A stretch of DNA of 64,000 nt from Halocaridina rubra (GCA_037179515.1 JAXCGZ010001897.1:45001-109000); one strand, 5' to 3'; positions 39,532-55,924 are shown, counted from the stretch's first letter. Notes: a model not told the origin generated them from the letters alone. A program made the numbers and translations.

Positions 39532-40587
39532 CTAATTGTGATTACCTAATTGTGTTTACGGGAAAGAGCCCAAAGCTCGTATCTTCCCGTCTCCTGATCG
39601 GTTCCATTTTAGACTTAGTGATACTTATCGTACCTGTCCTTAAAACTATGGATTGAGATAGCATTAACTACCTCCTCGCTTAGCTAATTCCAATTATCAA
39701 CTACTCTTACACTGAAAAAGTATTTCCTTACATCCTGCAAAGAAGTTTTCTTACGAAGCTTCAAACTATGACCTCTAGTTCTAGAGCCAGCCATATCGAA
39801 ATATCGATCCCTATCCACTCTATCATAACCATGAAGGAATTTAAAGACTGTCACCATATCCCCCCTTACTCTTCTAGCTTCGAGTGATGGCAAGTCTAAT
39901 TCCCTCAGCCTCTCATCATAACCGAGATTGCGTATTTCTGGCACCAGTTTCGTGGCATGTCTTTGAACTTTTTCAAGCTTAGCTATGTGCTTTTTCAAGT
40001 GCGGATTCCAAAAGTGGGCTGCATATTCGAGTTTTGGCCTCACATAGGTTACATAAATATTTCTGAACATTTCCTTGTCCATGTGCCTGAAGGCTACCCT
40101 TACATTTGATAAGAATGCATATGCTGCCCTTACTACGCCATTTATATGTATTTCTGGAGACAAATCTGCCAGTATGTTTACTCCTAGATCTCTCTCATTT
40201 TCTGTCTCTTGAAGTTGTACTCCAGCCACCGAGTAGTCAAGCTTGGGCCTTCTTGCACTTGTACCCATTCTCATTACCTTACATTTTGAGGTATTGAATT
40301 TCATTAGCCACTTTTCTGACCACTCATGCAGATTATTTAGATCCTCCTGAAGTTCTCTACCATTGTTCTCGTTTTTTACTTTCTTCACAATCTTTGCATC
40401 ATCTGCAAACATATTCATGAATGAATTTACAGACTCTGGTAGGTCATTTACATATACAAGGAACAAAAGTGGCCCTAAAACTGAACCCTGTGGAACTCCA
40501 CTACTAACTCTTCTCCATTCAGACACTGAGTGTCTTACTCTAACCCTCTGTTCCCTTCCTTCTAGGTAAGTTTTTATCCATTCCACA
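39532..40587 (-). mobile_element. LINE family B, 5'-truncated copy
   Basis: On the minus strand: tail (two AATTAGGTAATCAC units at 39532-39560), 3' UTR, then 300 residues of RT (39684-40586) from [15 protein letters not shown] through [26 protein letters not shown] and the C-terminal domain. One in-frame stop (near 39684) interrupts the sequence after VVDNWN. Breaks off at 40587 within EWIKTYL. Confidence 0.9.
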
Positions 40588-41982
40588 CTCTAAGTGTGAG
40601 TGTTAAATATGCCTTTGCTGAATTGCCTTCACATCTCTTATTCCTCCCCAGTGAAACTACAGAGCGGTTTAAATATACTTCTGTGAGAGGAGTGACCATG
40701 CAAAACTGTTTCATGCAATGCATGCTAATATTCCAGAACTTCATCCCCATAAATTCTCAGTCCATCAGAGACTAGGCATTTGATGATTGGGAAAGGTATT
40801 CACTCAGTTATCATTTAATGATTATACCAAAACCTAGAGCTGCAAAATGCTGCTTGAGACACCAAATAACGGGTCACTGTATCTGTGTTTGGTATTTGCC
40901 TCCTCAATGATAATTTTATTTTAGCATCCTTTCAGTATGCAATTGCTGATCAGTGTCATTTGTAGAAGGACTTGAATAACTTCCATATATAATTAAGGAG
41001 TAGAATATGATAGACACCTTTTTGAAGCAAAATTTTACAAAGAAGCAAAATTTCTAAGTGACAGGAGCTTAATATAATATACAGACTCTTTATTTTTTTT
41101 AAGACAGCAGTAAATGAGTAACTTAGAGACTGCCAGAGAAATTCAAGTTTCTTGGTGCATTGCAGGCATTTCAACAAGATTTTTTGTCTCAGAGAATAGA
41201 AGTGTTAGGTTTCATGAATTGAGCCTTGAAAAATTTATTTCTACAGACACAGACGTGTATGGCTTAAAAAAGCATTACATTACTCAGGCTTTGTGACTGG
41301 AAAAGAGCAGGGACTGACATTTTCCTCGAAAATCAGATAAAATTTTGAGGTGTATAATTCCAAATATGTAGTCGGAGTGCATTGTTTCATATATCTGCCA
41401 AATTAGTGTTACATAAGTTATGTTTACCTATATCAAATTCATTTATCGAAAAAGTCTTTAGCCAGACTGCCTTAGGATGAAAATCAGAAATAAAATAGGG
41501 AATAACTTTTAAAATGTATCTTGATGGTAAGGTCACATTTAATGTTAAACAATGCCTGTTGCAAAGAATTTTCTCGTTCCAAATGAGATGCTGACAATTT
41601 TCTGTGCTAATATGTATGATTAAGAGATATCATGAGGAATGGGATAGCAATGAAGCTAACAAAGTACAGTACTCCAAATATTTACTGAGTGATATGTGGC
41701 TAGTTGTGATCCGAGCTGCAATAAAACGTGGAATATGTATGGATAATTTTCTATTCTATTTTTATTTTTTTGTAAATTTCAAAAACCATGACGTTTTTAT
41801 TTTCTTGAATAAAGTATGTCAAATATATGACACATTTTCAGTTTTCTAATCTAATTTTGTAATTGCCATAAAGACTAGCATTTTTCAGTATTAGTTTGCA
41901 GAAAAGCCCAAAAATCACACATATAGTTGTCATATGAGTGCTGAATAACCTTACTACCCCGGCGCAGCTGAACTTGTTTCAG

Positions 41983-41983
<1 letters not shown>
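40588..41983. other. no feature recognised
   Basis: About 1.4 kb of AT-rich DNA without repeat matches or convincing open frames. Confidence 0.5.

Positions 41984-42068
<85 letters not shown>
41984..42068 (+). repeat. (AT)n, tail of SINE 1 copy a
   Basis: About 85 bp. Lies at the 3' end of a minus-strand SINE. Confidence 0.97.
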
Positions 42069-43639
<1,571 letters not shown>

Positions 43640-43970
43640 TTTTATTTTTTTTTATCTTTTTTTATGATTGTGACACTAGGACGGGCCAAAAATAATCAAA
43701 TAAAACAGCCCTCATCGGGCCTGGGCACGAAAAAATACATAAAGTAAAGAGAAAAAGAGATGGAGTGTGTAATGATTTGTCAGATGTGAAGAGATAATAA
43801 AAGATGTGTAATTAATATCCAAGAATATTCAGTGTAGCTTTAGGCATAGAAAAAGAGCCATAACTGAAGGAAGACTTAACATCGAACTGTCCTGGATAGA
43901 CCTATTTAAGTTCAAAAAACCTTCAGCAGTAGTATCACAACGGGCGGTTGGGGCCATGAGCCAACCTACT
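43640..43970 (-). mobile_element. short retroposon SR1, copy 3
   Basis: Minus-strand copy with the same 5' start (GTAGGTTGGC) and the 3' end TAGTGTCACAATCATAAAA plus an A-rich tail against the (AT)n array. Confidence 0.75.
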
Positions 43971-44470
<500 letters not shown>

Positions 44471-44479
44471 CCAAATAAG

Positions 44480-45960
<1,481 letters not shown>

Positions 45961-45989
45961 TACTACTACTACTTCTACTACTACTACTG

Positions 45990-46080
<91 letters not shown>
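45961..46080 (+). repeat. compound (TAC)n(AAT)n array
   Basis: CTA triplets to about 46030, then AAT to 46080. Confidence 0.97.
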
Positions 46081-46081
<1 letters not shown>

Positions 46082-46129
46082 GTCGCATTCTCTACAACAA
46101 TACTTACAAAAGTCCACAGTATACATTAT

Positions 46130-46620
46130 GATATAAAACCAAAGGGCAACGTGACGTTCATATACAATGCTTACGAACCATTTAGGGAGCCATTAAACTA
46201 CAACGCTCCCCTGACAGAACAGGCGTACACTAAAATTTCAATAACTAAAAATAAAATACATAAACACGAAATTAATAGTATGCGTATTCTGGATGTTGAG
46301 TGAATGAGCAGAATGAGGTACAGTATCATTCTGTGCATTATTATCTTCTACAAGAGTGGAGCTATCACCTACATTAGTATTTGTTACACTCTGAGATACA
46401 GAATTATTAGAACTAGTTTCAGTTTATTCACTCTCATCAGAACAAGACACTGCTCTCTGCAGGGAGGCTGGTTTCAGCCTGTCTACAGAAACAGTGGTTA
46501 AATCTCCTGAAGTTTATCTTGAAATGAAATATTGATCACTACGCTTAACAACCTCACTTGAACCATAGTATGGCGCCTCTAACGGGCGACGGACTCAATC
46601 CACTCAAACCCAATCATGTG
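46130..46620 (-). mobile_element. Ty3/gypsy remnant: end of pol and LTR start
   Basis: On the minus strand: APYYGSSEVVKRSDQYF, then (after a stop) GDLTTVSVDRLKPASLQ. The VSVDRLKPA string at the end of the integrase region is typical of Ty3/gypsy pol. Downstream, a purine-rich CAGGGGAGCG is followed by TTGTAGTTTAATGG, which could be the polypurine tract and LTR start. No intact frame. Confidence 0.65.
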
Positions 46621-47067
46621 AACAAGTCTGTCGTATTAGTTGAATATCCTAACAGGAGTCGTTATGCTATATTATACCAGTGTCATATTAGATATTCTCT
46701 ATACTAAAAGACCAGAGCTACAGCGGGCGAGGTGATAATGGATATGCAAGAAATACTTGACACTTAGTTTATTTAGTTAGACACTTATTTAACACCTCAA
46801 TGCCCAAGCCCCCTTAAAGTAAAATCCTAACCCTTTTCGTGCCCACAAGACTCTGCTGTTCTTTCACTGCTTCTGACTCTTTTGCATCACCAAGATGGCA
46901 GGGCATGGTATTCTTGGGCACTCCTCTACCAATAGGCTTCCAGAGAAGGGGAGTACAACCAATTCCTATAGTGTGAGGGGCGTGACTAAAGAAATGCCAG
47001 TTGGGTACAAGGAACATTCTAACACATGTGCCTATATGTGCACTTTCTACCTATACATTTTCACAGA
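46620..47067. other. no feature recognised
   Basis: Between the gypsy remnant and LINE B. It may still belong to either, but I cannot match it. Confidence 0.4.
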
Positions 47068-49587
47068 TAATGTGTTGGATATTAAAAAAATTGAGTATGA
47101 ACCACCAATTGGAAAGAGTGACCACTGTGTGTTGTTGATGGAGTATATCATTGAAGATATTCTACCTGAGAGTAGAGGCACTGAGAACATGAGGAGGAAC
47201 TATCCAAAAGGAGATTACATCAAAAAGAATTAGCTTTTTGCAGTTATAGACTGGAGAACCTTATTTTACAACAAATCTGTACAAGAAATGTATGACATCT
47301 TTTGTGAGAAATATGGGAAGATAGTAGATTGCTGCATACCTGTCACCAAAGTAGGTGTAATTCATGCCAGAGAGAAATGGTTCAATAAAGAGTGTAAAAG
47401 AGCTAAGGAGTGTAGAGACAAATGCTGGAAAAGGTATAGGAGGAGAAAAAACATAAATGCCTGGCAGCCCTACAAAAGAGCAAGAAATAATTACCTAAGT
47501 AAAAGAAGAAAGGCAGAGAGAGACTATGAGAGGGACATCACCAGGAAGGCTAAAGAAAATCCCAAGCTTTTCCACAGCTTTATCAGAGGAAAACTGAAGG
47601 TAAAAGAATATGTTTTAAGGCTTAAGAGAGCGGATGGAAGCATCACTGAGACGGATGAAGAGATCTGCAAAGAATTGAACAAGGAGATTCAGTCAGTATT
47701 TACAGTAGAAAATACCCCACCCCCTCAGATTGCAGATATAGAAGATCATGGGCCGGTATTAGAGAACATCAACCTTACAGCCACAGAGGTATGCAAAGGA
47801 CTGATTCATAGATTCATAGATACATAGATTTTATTGCCAAATATTCAGCATACATACAGGAATAAATATGTACATTATATACAGAGCCACTAGCCTGCTG
47901 AGCAAGAGCTCCTTGGCAGGCAGTTTAATATACATTTCACATAATTTAAAGTATGACGGCAATAGTTAACCAACGCTGTAATATAGCAATCTCATACTTA
48001 TCTTGTAATAAAGCAAAACAGTAGCCTGACCTTTACCTGGACATAATGATGCACCAATACTGTATTAATTGTTATTCAACAGCTGCTTGATTTTGCCTAA
48101 TAAATAAATGCTGTCTGATGGAGTTAGATGTCCATAAAAATACAGGTCCTGATGATATATCCCCTCATGAACTTAAAAAATGCGCAAACTCAATATCAGT
48201 GGCACTAAGAATCATATTTAAAAAGTAATTGGAGTCAGGGGAGATTCCAAGATGCTGGAAACAAGCAAACGTGATACCTATCTTCAAAAAGGGAAGGAGG
48301 GATACGGCTCTGAACTATAGACCAGTTTCCTTGACCAGCATAGTTTGCAAACTTATGGAGAAACTACAAAGGAAACATATCTCTCTTCACTTGGAATCCT
48401 TCAACTTTTTGTCAGTGAGGCCACATGGCTTCAGAGAAGGTAGATCAACAGTAACAAACTTATTAGAATTTTATGATGAGGTAAGCCAAATCTTACAGGA
48501 AAGAGAGGGATGGGCAGATTGCATATTCCTAGACTTCCAGAAAGCGTTTGACACTGTTCCACATGGGAGACTTATTAGGAAGCTGCAAGCAATGGCTAGA
48601 ATAGGTGGAAATGTCTTGGAATGGATAAAAACTTACTTAGAAAGTAGGGAACAGAGGGTTAGAGTAAGACACTCAGTGTCTGAATGGAGAAGAGTTAGTA
48701 GTGGAGTTCCACAGGGTTCAGTTTTAGGGCCACTTTTGTTCCTTGTATATGTAAATGACCTACCAGAGTGTAAATTCATTCATGAATATGTTTGCTGATG
48801 ATGCAAAGATTGTGAAGAAAGTAGAAAACGAGAACAATGGTAGAGAACTTCAGGAAGATCTAAATAGGTCTGCATGAGTGGTCAGAAAAGTGGCTAATGA
48901 AATTCAGTACTTCAAAATGTAAGGTAATGAGAATGGGTACAAGTGCAAGAAGGCCCAAACTTGACTACTCAGTGGTTGGAGTACAACTTCAAGAGACAGA
49001 AAATGAGAGAGATCTAGGAGTAAACATACTGGCAGATTTGTCTCCAGAAATACATATAAATGGCATAGTAAGGGCAGCATATGCATTCTTATCAAATGTA
49101 GGGGTAGCCTTCAGGCACATGGACAAGGAAATGTTCAGAAATATTTATGTAACCTTATGTGAGGCCAAAATTCGAATATGCAGCCCCCTTTTGGAATCCG
49201 AACTTGAAAAAGCACATAGCTAAGCTTGAAAAAGTTCAAAGACATGCCACGAAACTGATGCCAGAAATACGTAATGTTAGTTATGATGAGAGGCTGAGGG
49301 AATTAGACTTACCATCACTCAAAGCTAGAAGATTGAGGGGGGATATGGTGACAGTCTTTAAATTCCTTTATGGTTTTGATAGATTGGATAGGGATCAATA
49401 TTTTGATATGGCAGGTTCTAGAACTAGAGGTCATAGTTTGAAGCTTCGTAAGAAAACTTCTTTGCAGGATGTAAGGAAATACTTTTTCAGTGAAAGAGTA
49501 GTTGATCATTGGAATTCGCTAAGAGAGGAGGTAGTTAATGCTATCTCAATCCATAGTTTTAAGGACAGGTATGATAAGTATCACTAA
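47068..49587 (+). pseudogene. family B ORF2 (broken by insertion and frameshifts)
   Basis: Endonuclease end and linker are open except for a TAG after DYIKKN (near 47231). After the insertion the RT reads [34 protein letters not shown] and [24 protein letters not shown] 2-bp loss near 48770 then shifts the frame just before MFADDAKIV. Further shifts occur near 48866 and 49155. Ends [12 protein letters not shown]. Confidence 0.85.
47804..48112 (-). mobile_element. short CR1-tailed insertion in LINE B
   Basis: About 310 bp that interrupt the codons for ALMDLDVHK of LINE B. On the minus strand its 3' end is (ATCTATGA)n, an 8-bp tail of the CR1 type. CTGAT on the left (47799-47803) and CTGAT on the right (48115-48119) fit a short target-site duplication. 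No open frame: either a 5'-truncated CR1 or a SINE. Confidence 0.72.
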
Positions 49588-49798
49588 GTTCAAAATGGAA
49601 CCGATGAGAAGATGGGCTCTTTGAGTTTTTTCCAGTAAACACAATTAGATCATCACAACGTGTATGTATGTTGTGGAGGTTGGCTTTTGGTTCTCATGAG
49701 AACAGCACTGACCCATTCCAAATCTCTCACTATAATCTGTATACTCATTTTCGTTCCAAAGGTGGATCTGTGCATACTGCAAAACTAACACTCCTACT

Positions 49799-50842
49799 GT
49801 GAGGCTCATGGACCTTGAATCTCCTGACTTTGATGTTCTCTGGCTAAAAGTCTATCTCTCCACTACCACTATCTTCCTTTGCTTCTGCTTCTGTTCTCCA
49901 AACTCCACCGAGTTTGTGTTTATTTTTGAATATCTATTCTCGTGCCATGAGTCCTTGCTATCTTCTCACCCACATGCCGAAGTTCTCTACATTGGAGACT
50001 TCAATGTACACCACAGTGAGTGGCTTCATTCTTCTCACACTGATGTGGGACGAAGCGGGGCCCTTGCTTTCTCTATTACTCACGATCTGGAGCAAATTAT
50101 CAAACATCCTACTCGCGTTCCTGATCGTCACGAACATGCTGAAAACACTCTTGACCTATTTTTTACTTCTAATCCTTCAAACTACTCTTATTCTGTGCTT
50201 TCCCTTCTTGGCAAATCTGACCACTCTATGATCTCAGTCTCTTCCATTTTCGCTCTCTCAACTCCAATCCCTCCTGCTCAGCGCAGCCTTAGGCACTTTG
50301 AGCGTACCCAACATGAAAATTTGCGAAACTTTCTCTTTGACTTCCCATGGGATGACTACTGCTTTCGGTCCCGCAACCTTGATCAGGTAGCTCTAAAAGT
50401 TGCCAAGATCATGACAGCAGGAATGAACCGTACATCCCCCTCTTCTACAAAAACTTTCCCTCCCTCTAAACCTTGGTTTGACCATGCCTGCTCCATGGCT
50501 ATCCAGACTAGGAATCAGGCTCATCGATCTTATCTAGCCTCTCCTTCCGATTTAACTCGCTCTGCTTTTATTATAGCTAGGAATCGCTGTACAGCTCAGA
50601 TTCAAAGGTCTAAGGCTTCCTTTATAAGAAGGAAAGTTGATGACCTTAACTCCTCTCCCACTGACAAATACTTCTGGTCGTTAACCAAAAACCTCTCCAA
50701 AAACTTCTGTAACTCAAGCTTTCCCCCTCTCATTCGTTCTGATGGTTCAATAGCTTGCTCTCCCACTGATAAAGCCAATCTCTTTGGCTCTCATTTTTCT
50801 GCCAACTCTTCTATCAACGATTCCAGTGCACCTGTTCCTTAG
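49799..50842 (+). pseudogene. family C endonuclease and RT linker
   Basis: 347 residues: LYIGDFNVHHSEW (the GDFN motif), NTLDLFFTS and LGKSDHSMISVSS (SDH) of an AP-type endonuclease, followed by the linker (ARNRCTAQIQRSKASF, YFWSLTKNLSK). It ends at TAG 50842, which interrupts the element ORF. Confidence 0.82.
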
Positions 50843-52253
50843 TCTTTTCCCCTCTCTAACCCTGTACCCTCCATTATCCTTTCTTCACACACAGTTCATA
50901 AGGTTCTTCGCTCACTAAAGACGAACAAGGCATCTGGTCCCGATGGTATCCCTGTAAGGTTCCTTAAGGAGTTTGCAGATGAACTGGCTCCCGTGCTTTG
51001 CCGTCTTTTTTGCCTCATTCTGTTAACCAGTATCTATCCTTCATCTTGGAAGCATGCTCTAGTTCAACCTGTTCTTAGAAGGGTGACCGCTCTATTCCTT
51101 CTAACTATCGACCTATTGCCCTAACCTCCTCTATTGCTAAAGTTTTCGAAACTTTGCTCAATGCTCACTTCTTGAAATGCCTTGAATCTAACTTACTTAT
51201 CTCCGATCACCAGTACGGCTTCCACAAGGCAAAATCCACTGGTGATCTCCTGTCCTATGTTACTCATGTATGGTCATCTTCTCTGAGGAGCTATGGGGAA
51301 TCCTTTGTCATCGCCCTTGATATCTCTAAGGCTTTTGACAGAGTCTGGCACAAGGCTCTGTTGGCCAAATTCCCTGCCTATGGCTTTACCCCTTCTTTCT
51401 GTTCTCTGATTTCCAGTTTTCTTACTGACCGTTCTATATCTGTAGTTGTTGATGGCGCGACATCTAACCCTTTCTCTGTTACCAGTGGTGTTCCACAGGT
51501 CTCTGTTCTTTCACCTACTCTCTTCCTTCTCTTCATCAATGATCTTCTACAATCCCCATCATCCTCTCTTCTTCATGCCTTTGCTGATGATTCTACCCTT
51601 CACTTTTCCTCTGCCTTTTCTTCACAACCTTCATCTGTTACTCATAATCAATCTCGTATCACTCATTCTTCTACTCTTAACTCCGATTTGCAGAGAGTAT
51701 CTGAATGGGGCACTCAAAATTTAGCTAAATTCAATGCCTCCAAGAGACAGTTTCTGGCTATCTATTTATCTTCTCCTTTTGATAACCCTATTTTCTTCGA
51801 AACTAATGAAATCTACCCTCTTAACTCTATCAACATATTAGGAATCCATATAGCCTCTAACTTGTCTTGGGGGAATCACATAATCCAAATTTCTAAATCT
51901 TCATCCAAAAATTGGGGGTTTTGTTTCATTTTCATCATTACTTTTCCTCACTGCAGTTACTTAAAATTTACAAAGGTCTTATCCATCCCTGCTTAGAATA
52001 CTGCTCACATATCTGGGGTGCTTCTTCCTTTACTTATCTTCTTGATAGTGTTGAATCTAAGGCAGTCAGACTCATTAATGATTCTTCTCTTACTTCTAAC
52101 CTGGATTCTCTCTCTCTTCGCCGTAAGGTATCTTCCCTTTCGCTTTTCTATCGCTACTACTTCCATCGCTGCTCTGATGAGTTGGCGATTTGCATCCCTC
52201 CTCCACTGCCGAGGCGGCGTAAAACTTGCCAAGCGGCCTCATATCACAGGTAG
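50843..52253 (+). pseudogene. family C reverse transcriptase (frameshifted)
   Basis: NKASGPDGIPVRFLKE and YRPIALTSS-type motifs are broken by a 1-bp loss near 51078. From 51154 to 51996 the frame is open again: DISKAFDRVWHKAL, SGVPQVSVLSPTLFLLF (with VPQVS for VPQGS) and AFADDSTLHF, the catalytic FADD. The C-terminal piece (GLIHPCLEYCSHIWGASS) is in another frame to 52253. Confidence 0.82.
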
Positions 52254-52603
52254 TGTGTGGAGATTTGTAGCTCGTGGATTGGTTGGTGCAGCCACTGCTT
52301 CTTCCCATCTACCTCCAGACTCTGGAACTCTCTTCCTCCTTCTGTCTTTCCTAATTTTTATGACCTTTCATCCTTCAAAAAGCAGATTATCGTCATCTCA
52401 GAACCTAGTCCTCCATATATCTGGGTCCTCTGTACTTTGACTGTTATTTTCTGTCTGTCGTTTTCCTTTGTGTGACATTACCTCATCTCTGCCTTACCCT
52501 TAACCTTTTCTTTTCTTTCATCTTGGTATTTTCTCGTGCCCGGGCCTTTATTGATGAGGGCAGTTTCTGCCTTTCCCGGTGTCACACTCTTAAAAAAAAA
52601 AAA

Positions 52604-52905
52604 TGTGAGACATTTCTGACCTCCATCGATTAGCGACACAGAGGTGTGAGAGGCCAATGGGTTGAACCATAGATCTTGTCATCTCTCTGTAAACACACTT
52701 TACACAGGACACTACATGGGAAATGTCATGTTGCACCACTTGGGTCACACATGACATTACAAGGGTAATGTCATGTTACACCACTTGGGTAAAATCACTT
52801 TAAGTCACTCCCTACCGCCAACTCTTGGAATGCCCCATTTCAGGTGAAGCATTGCACATTTTAAAGATTGCCATCATCTGTTAATTATAATTATTTTAGA
52901 CAAAA
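52604..52905. other. no gene; contains a 45-bp direct duplication
   Basis: AATGTCATGTTGCACCACTTGGGT recurs 45 bases later (52722 and 52767) with one change. Otherwise nothing recognised. Confidence 0.6.
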
Positions 52906-52909
52906 ACAG

Positions 52910-53155
52910 GGCAGAATTATCTATTTAGATGACTTCTCTTTAAGACATTAAGTTTAACATAATTATCTAAATAAATTGCTTCTCTGTATTACATATCAAA
53001 ATTTCACATAATTATTTAAATAGATTGCTCCTCTGTATTATATATCAAAGTTTCACATAATCATCTAAATAGATTACTCCTCTGCATTACATATCAAAAT
53101 TTCACATAATTATCTAAATAGATTACTTTTCTGTATTACATATAATTTCACTATG
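52910..53155. repeat. 49-bp tandem repeat, about 4.5 copies
   Basis: ATAATTATCTAAATA recurs at 52959, 53008, 53057 and 53106, exactly 49 bases apart. The unit also holds CTCTGTATTACATATC. Confidence 0.9.
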
Positions 53156-53299
53156 CTTGTTAATGCATACTAAAGATTCCTGAAAAAGATTTAATTGTCA
53201 AGGATACACTCAATATATATAGAACATGTGATTTCTAAAAAAGATAAACAAAAGAAAAATATGTTTTCACAACAATCATTCTAATTGAAGAATTAAAAA

Positions 53300-54618
53300 A
53301 AAATTAAAATGAGAGAGATCTGGGAGTATACATACTGGCAGATTTGTCCCCAGAGATAAATATAAACGGCATAGTAAGGGCAGCATATGATTTCTTATCA
53401 AATGTAAGGGTAGCCTTCAGGCACATGGACAAGGAAATTTTTAGAAATATTTATGTAACCTATGTGAGGCCATGTCGCATGACTGAAGTCTTGCGGAAGT
53501 CACATGAAAGCCTGCTTAAGCCAGGATCTGAAACTTGTAACAAATCTTGAGGAGTAACGGTCGAGAGCACAGATGTTTTATTACATGTCCTCACTTTTAT
53601 TGGGTTTTGGGTCCAGGCCTCGTTTCCCTTGGTACCACCAAGATTTATGGCTAGACACATGGAACTAATTTCCGGCGCCAGGCACCCCAAGAGGCCTAAA
53701 ATATAAGGGACACTCGGTCCTCGAAAACACCACCAAAGGTTGTAAATATTTGACCTATATGTATGTACACGCCCTGGAGAGAGAGATGCCCCAATGGCAG
53801 CGGGCGATTTTGAACTTCTTCTGTTCAATAGGCCTGCTGAAATAGCCCCTCCCCAAAGAGGTGGGACTCCTCTTTGAACCTGAAGTCTATTGGCAGAACT
53901 GGATTACACGACACGCCCTACCCGTGGGGTATTTCAAGAATCCCCGAGACAGACAGAGAGGTCAGTCAGTATTTTCCCAGGGGCACGAATAGATCATAGA
54001 CTTTGATAGTCATAGGGTGGGAGCATTGAGGCGTCGAATATGTTGTACTCTAAAATAAAGTAAGATAAAGGAGCCACCGCTTGTTCATTCTTACCTTGCA
54101 CCCTTCTGGTATTAAGAGTAATGCAGTGATTAAGTCCTTACGACAGCCAAAGCTTGAATATGTAGCCCCCTTTTGGAGTCCGCACTTGAAAAAGCACGTA
54201 GCTAAGCTTGAAAAAGTTCAAAGACATGCCACAAAACTAGTGCCAGAAATACGCAATCTCAGTTATGTTGACAGGCTAAGAATTAGACTTACAATCACTC
54301 GAAGCTAGAAGATTGAGGGGGGATATGATGACAGTCTTTAAATTCCTTCATGGTTATGATAGAGTGGATAGGGATCGTTATTTTGATATGGCTGTCACTA
54401 GAACTAGAGGTCATAGTTTGAAGCTTCGTAAGAAAACTTCTTTGCAGGATGTAAGGAAGTACTTTTTTTTGGTGTAAAAGTAGTTGATCATTGGAATTCA
54501 CTATGAGAGGAGGTAGTTAATGCTACCTTATCATACCTGTTAAGGACAGGTATGATAAGTATCACTAAGTACAAAATGGAACCGATCAGGAGACGGGAAG
54601 ATACGAGCTTTGGGCTCT
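53300..54618 (+). mobile_element. LINE family B copy carrying a solo LTR
   Basis: 53300-53472 reads NERDLGVYILADLSPEININGIVRAAY to NIYVTYVRP. 54146-54618 resumes at PKLEYVAPFWSPHLKKH and runs to the 3' UTR, ending within GAGCTTTGGGCTC where LINE C begins. A frameshift in the second part is near 54280. Confidence 0.88.
53473..54145. mobile_element. solo LTR, 673 bp, 4-bp target duplication
   Basis: Starts TGTCG and ends CGACA (perfect 5-bp inverted ends). It is flanked by GCCA on both sides (53469-53472, 54146-54149); intact LINE B copies have a single GCCA here. AATAAA near 54053 is followed by a U5-like stretch. It contains no coding sequence, so it is a solo LTR left by recombination. The 4-bp duplication suits Ty3/gypsy-type elements. 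Confidence 0.88.
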
Positions 54619-55251
54619 AATGATACACAAAGAAAGAGGACAGACTGAAGGAATAGTCAAAATACTGAGGATCTAGAGATGTGGCAGAATTAGGCCCTGA
54701 GATGACAATAAATCCACTTTTTGAAGGAAGAAAGGTTATAAGAGTTAGGAAAGACTGAAGGAGGAAGAGAGTTCCAGAGTCTGGAGGTAGATGAGATGAA
54801 GCAGTCGCTGCACCGATCAATCTGCGAGCTATAAATTTCTACACAGTACCTCTGAGACGAGGCCGCTTGGCGAGTGTAATGCGCCCTCAGCAGTGGGGGA
54901 GGGATGCAACCTACCAACTCATCAGAACATCGATGGAAGTAGTACCGTTAGAAAAGGGATAGGTATGATACCTTACGGCGAAGAGAGAGAGAATTCAGAT
55001 TAGAAGTAAGAGAAGGATCTTTTAATGAGTCTAACTGCCTTAGATTCAACCCTCTCAGGGCGATAAGTATAAGAAGTAGCACTCCAGATGTGTGAGTAGC
55101 ATTCTAAGCATGAATGGATGAGAACTTTATAGATTACAGTTAACTGTAAGGAGTTAAAGTAATGACGAATACGAGACTGAACCCCCAATTTTTTGGATGC
55201 AGATTTAGAATTTAGAATTATTTGATTCCTCCAAGACATGTTAGAGGCTTA
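54619..55251 (-). mobile_element. LINE family C fragment, reverse orientation
   Basis: Minus-strand 3' UTR and RT C-terminal region (MSWRNQIILNSKSASKKLG, LIHSCLECYSHIWSATS). It continues on the far side of the TIR element at 59599-59664, so the TIR element inserted into it. Confidence 0.85.
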
Positions 55252-55412
55252 CTCTAGGCTCTAGGAGGGAGTTCATGGCCATCTCTGTTTTACTCTTTCA
55301 ACCATGATTTTCTTGTTCTACACATCAGGGGCTTTCAGAAAAATTTGGGTGATCGATCTAAATTTGCCTAACTTTTGCTACAGAGGATACATTTCAAAAT
55401 CGCCGCCAAAAT
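55252..55412. repeat. left terminal inverted repeat
   Basis: Pairs with 59436-59598 at roughly 80-85% identity. Confidence 0.85.
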
Positions 55413-55924
55413 GTGTGGGCAATGCAGGTCAAAGTTTCTCCTTGTTTTTTCAGTCATATAATGTACATAACCGATGAAATATTCACATGTATTAGCCAAT
55501 AATATGGTCACACATGAATAGGAATGCATCCAGAGTCATGTGGCATTCTTTTCATGGCTGTAATTCTAAAGTTTTGAGCCCTTACCTTGTTACAAGAAAA
55601 ATCACCCCAGGGGCATTCTTGGGAGCAGTGCGTCATAGACTTGGGGTTTGTTTTTACCAGGAGTGGGCCCCTTCCCAAGCTCAGCAGTGTCTTCCCTTAG
55701 CCAAGATATGAATTATTTAGTGCTCTCCAGCTCCATAGTGGGGATCTACTTCTATTTTTCTTCTCTTTCGCCTTGATCTCGATATCCTTTCCTTTTCCCT
55801 GTCTGAATCCTTCTCAGTTTAAAGCTTAGATTTAGATTGTAAGAAATTTTTTTTATTGATTTATCTGATAAATTTCTTCATTATGGTTTTAATTGTTTAT
55901 CAGATCAGTTATGATGATTTCAAC

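Larger units (their letters stand above)
47068..49664 (+). mobile_element. LINE family B copy, split by an insertion
   Basis: The longest B copy: it begins in the endonuclease (PPIGKSDHCVLL, with the SDH motif) and continues through the linker. It is interrupted at 47804-48115 by another element, then resumes in RT (NTGPDDISPHEL) and ends at a worn tail (AATTAGATCATCAC) near 49664. Confidence 0.88.
49690..52603 (+). mobile_element. LINE family C, best copy
   Basis: About 2.9 kb: endonuclease, RT, 3' UTR and poly-A (52592-52603). The 5' end is truncated at nearly the same point as the copy at 29205, within TCTCACTATAA. Confidence 0.85.
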
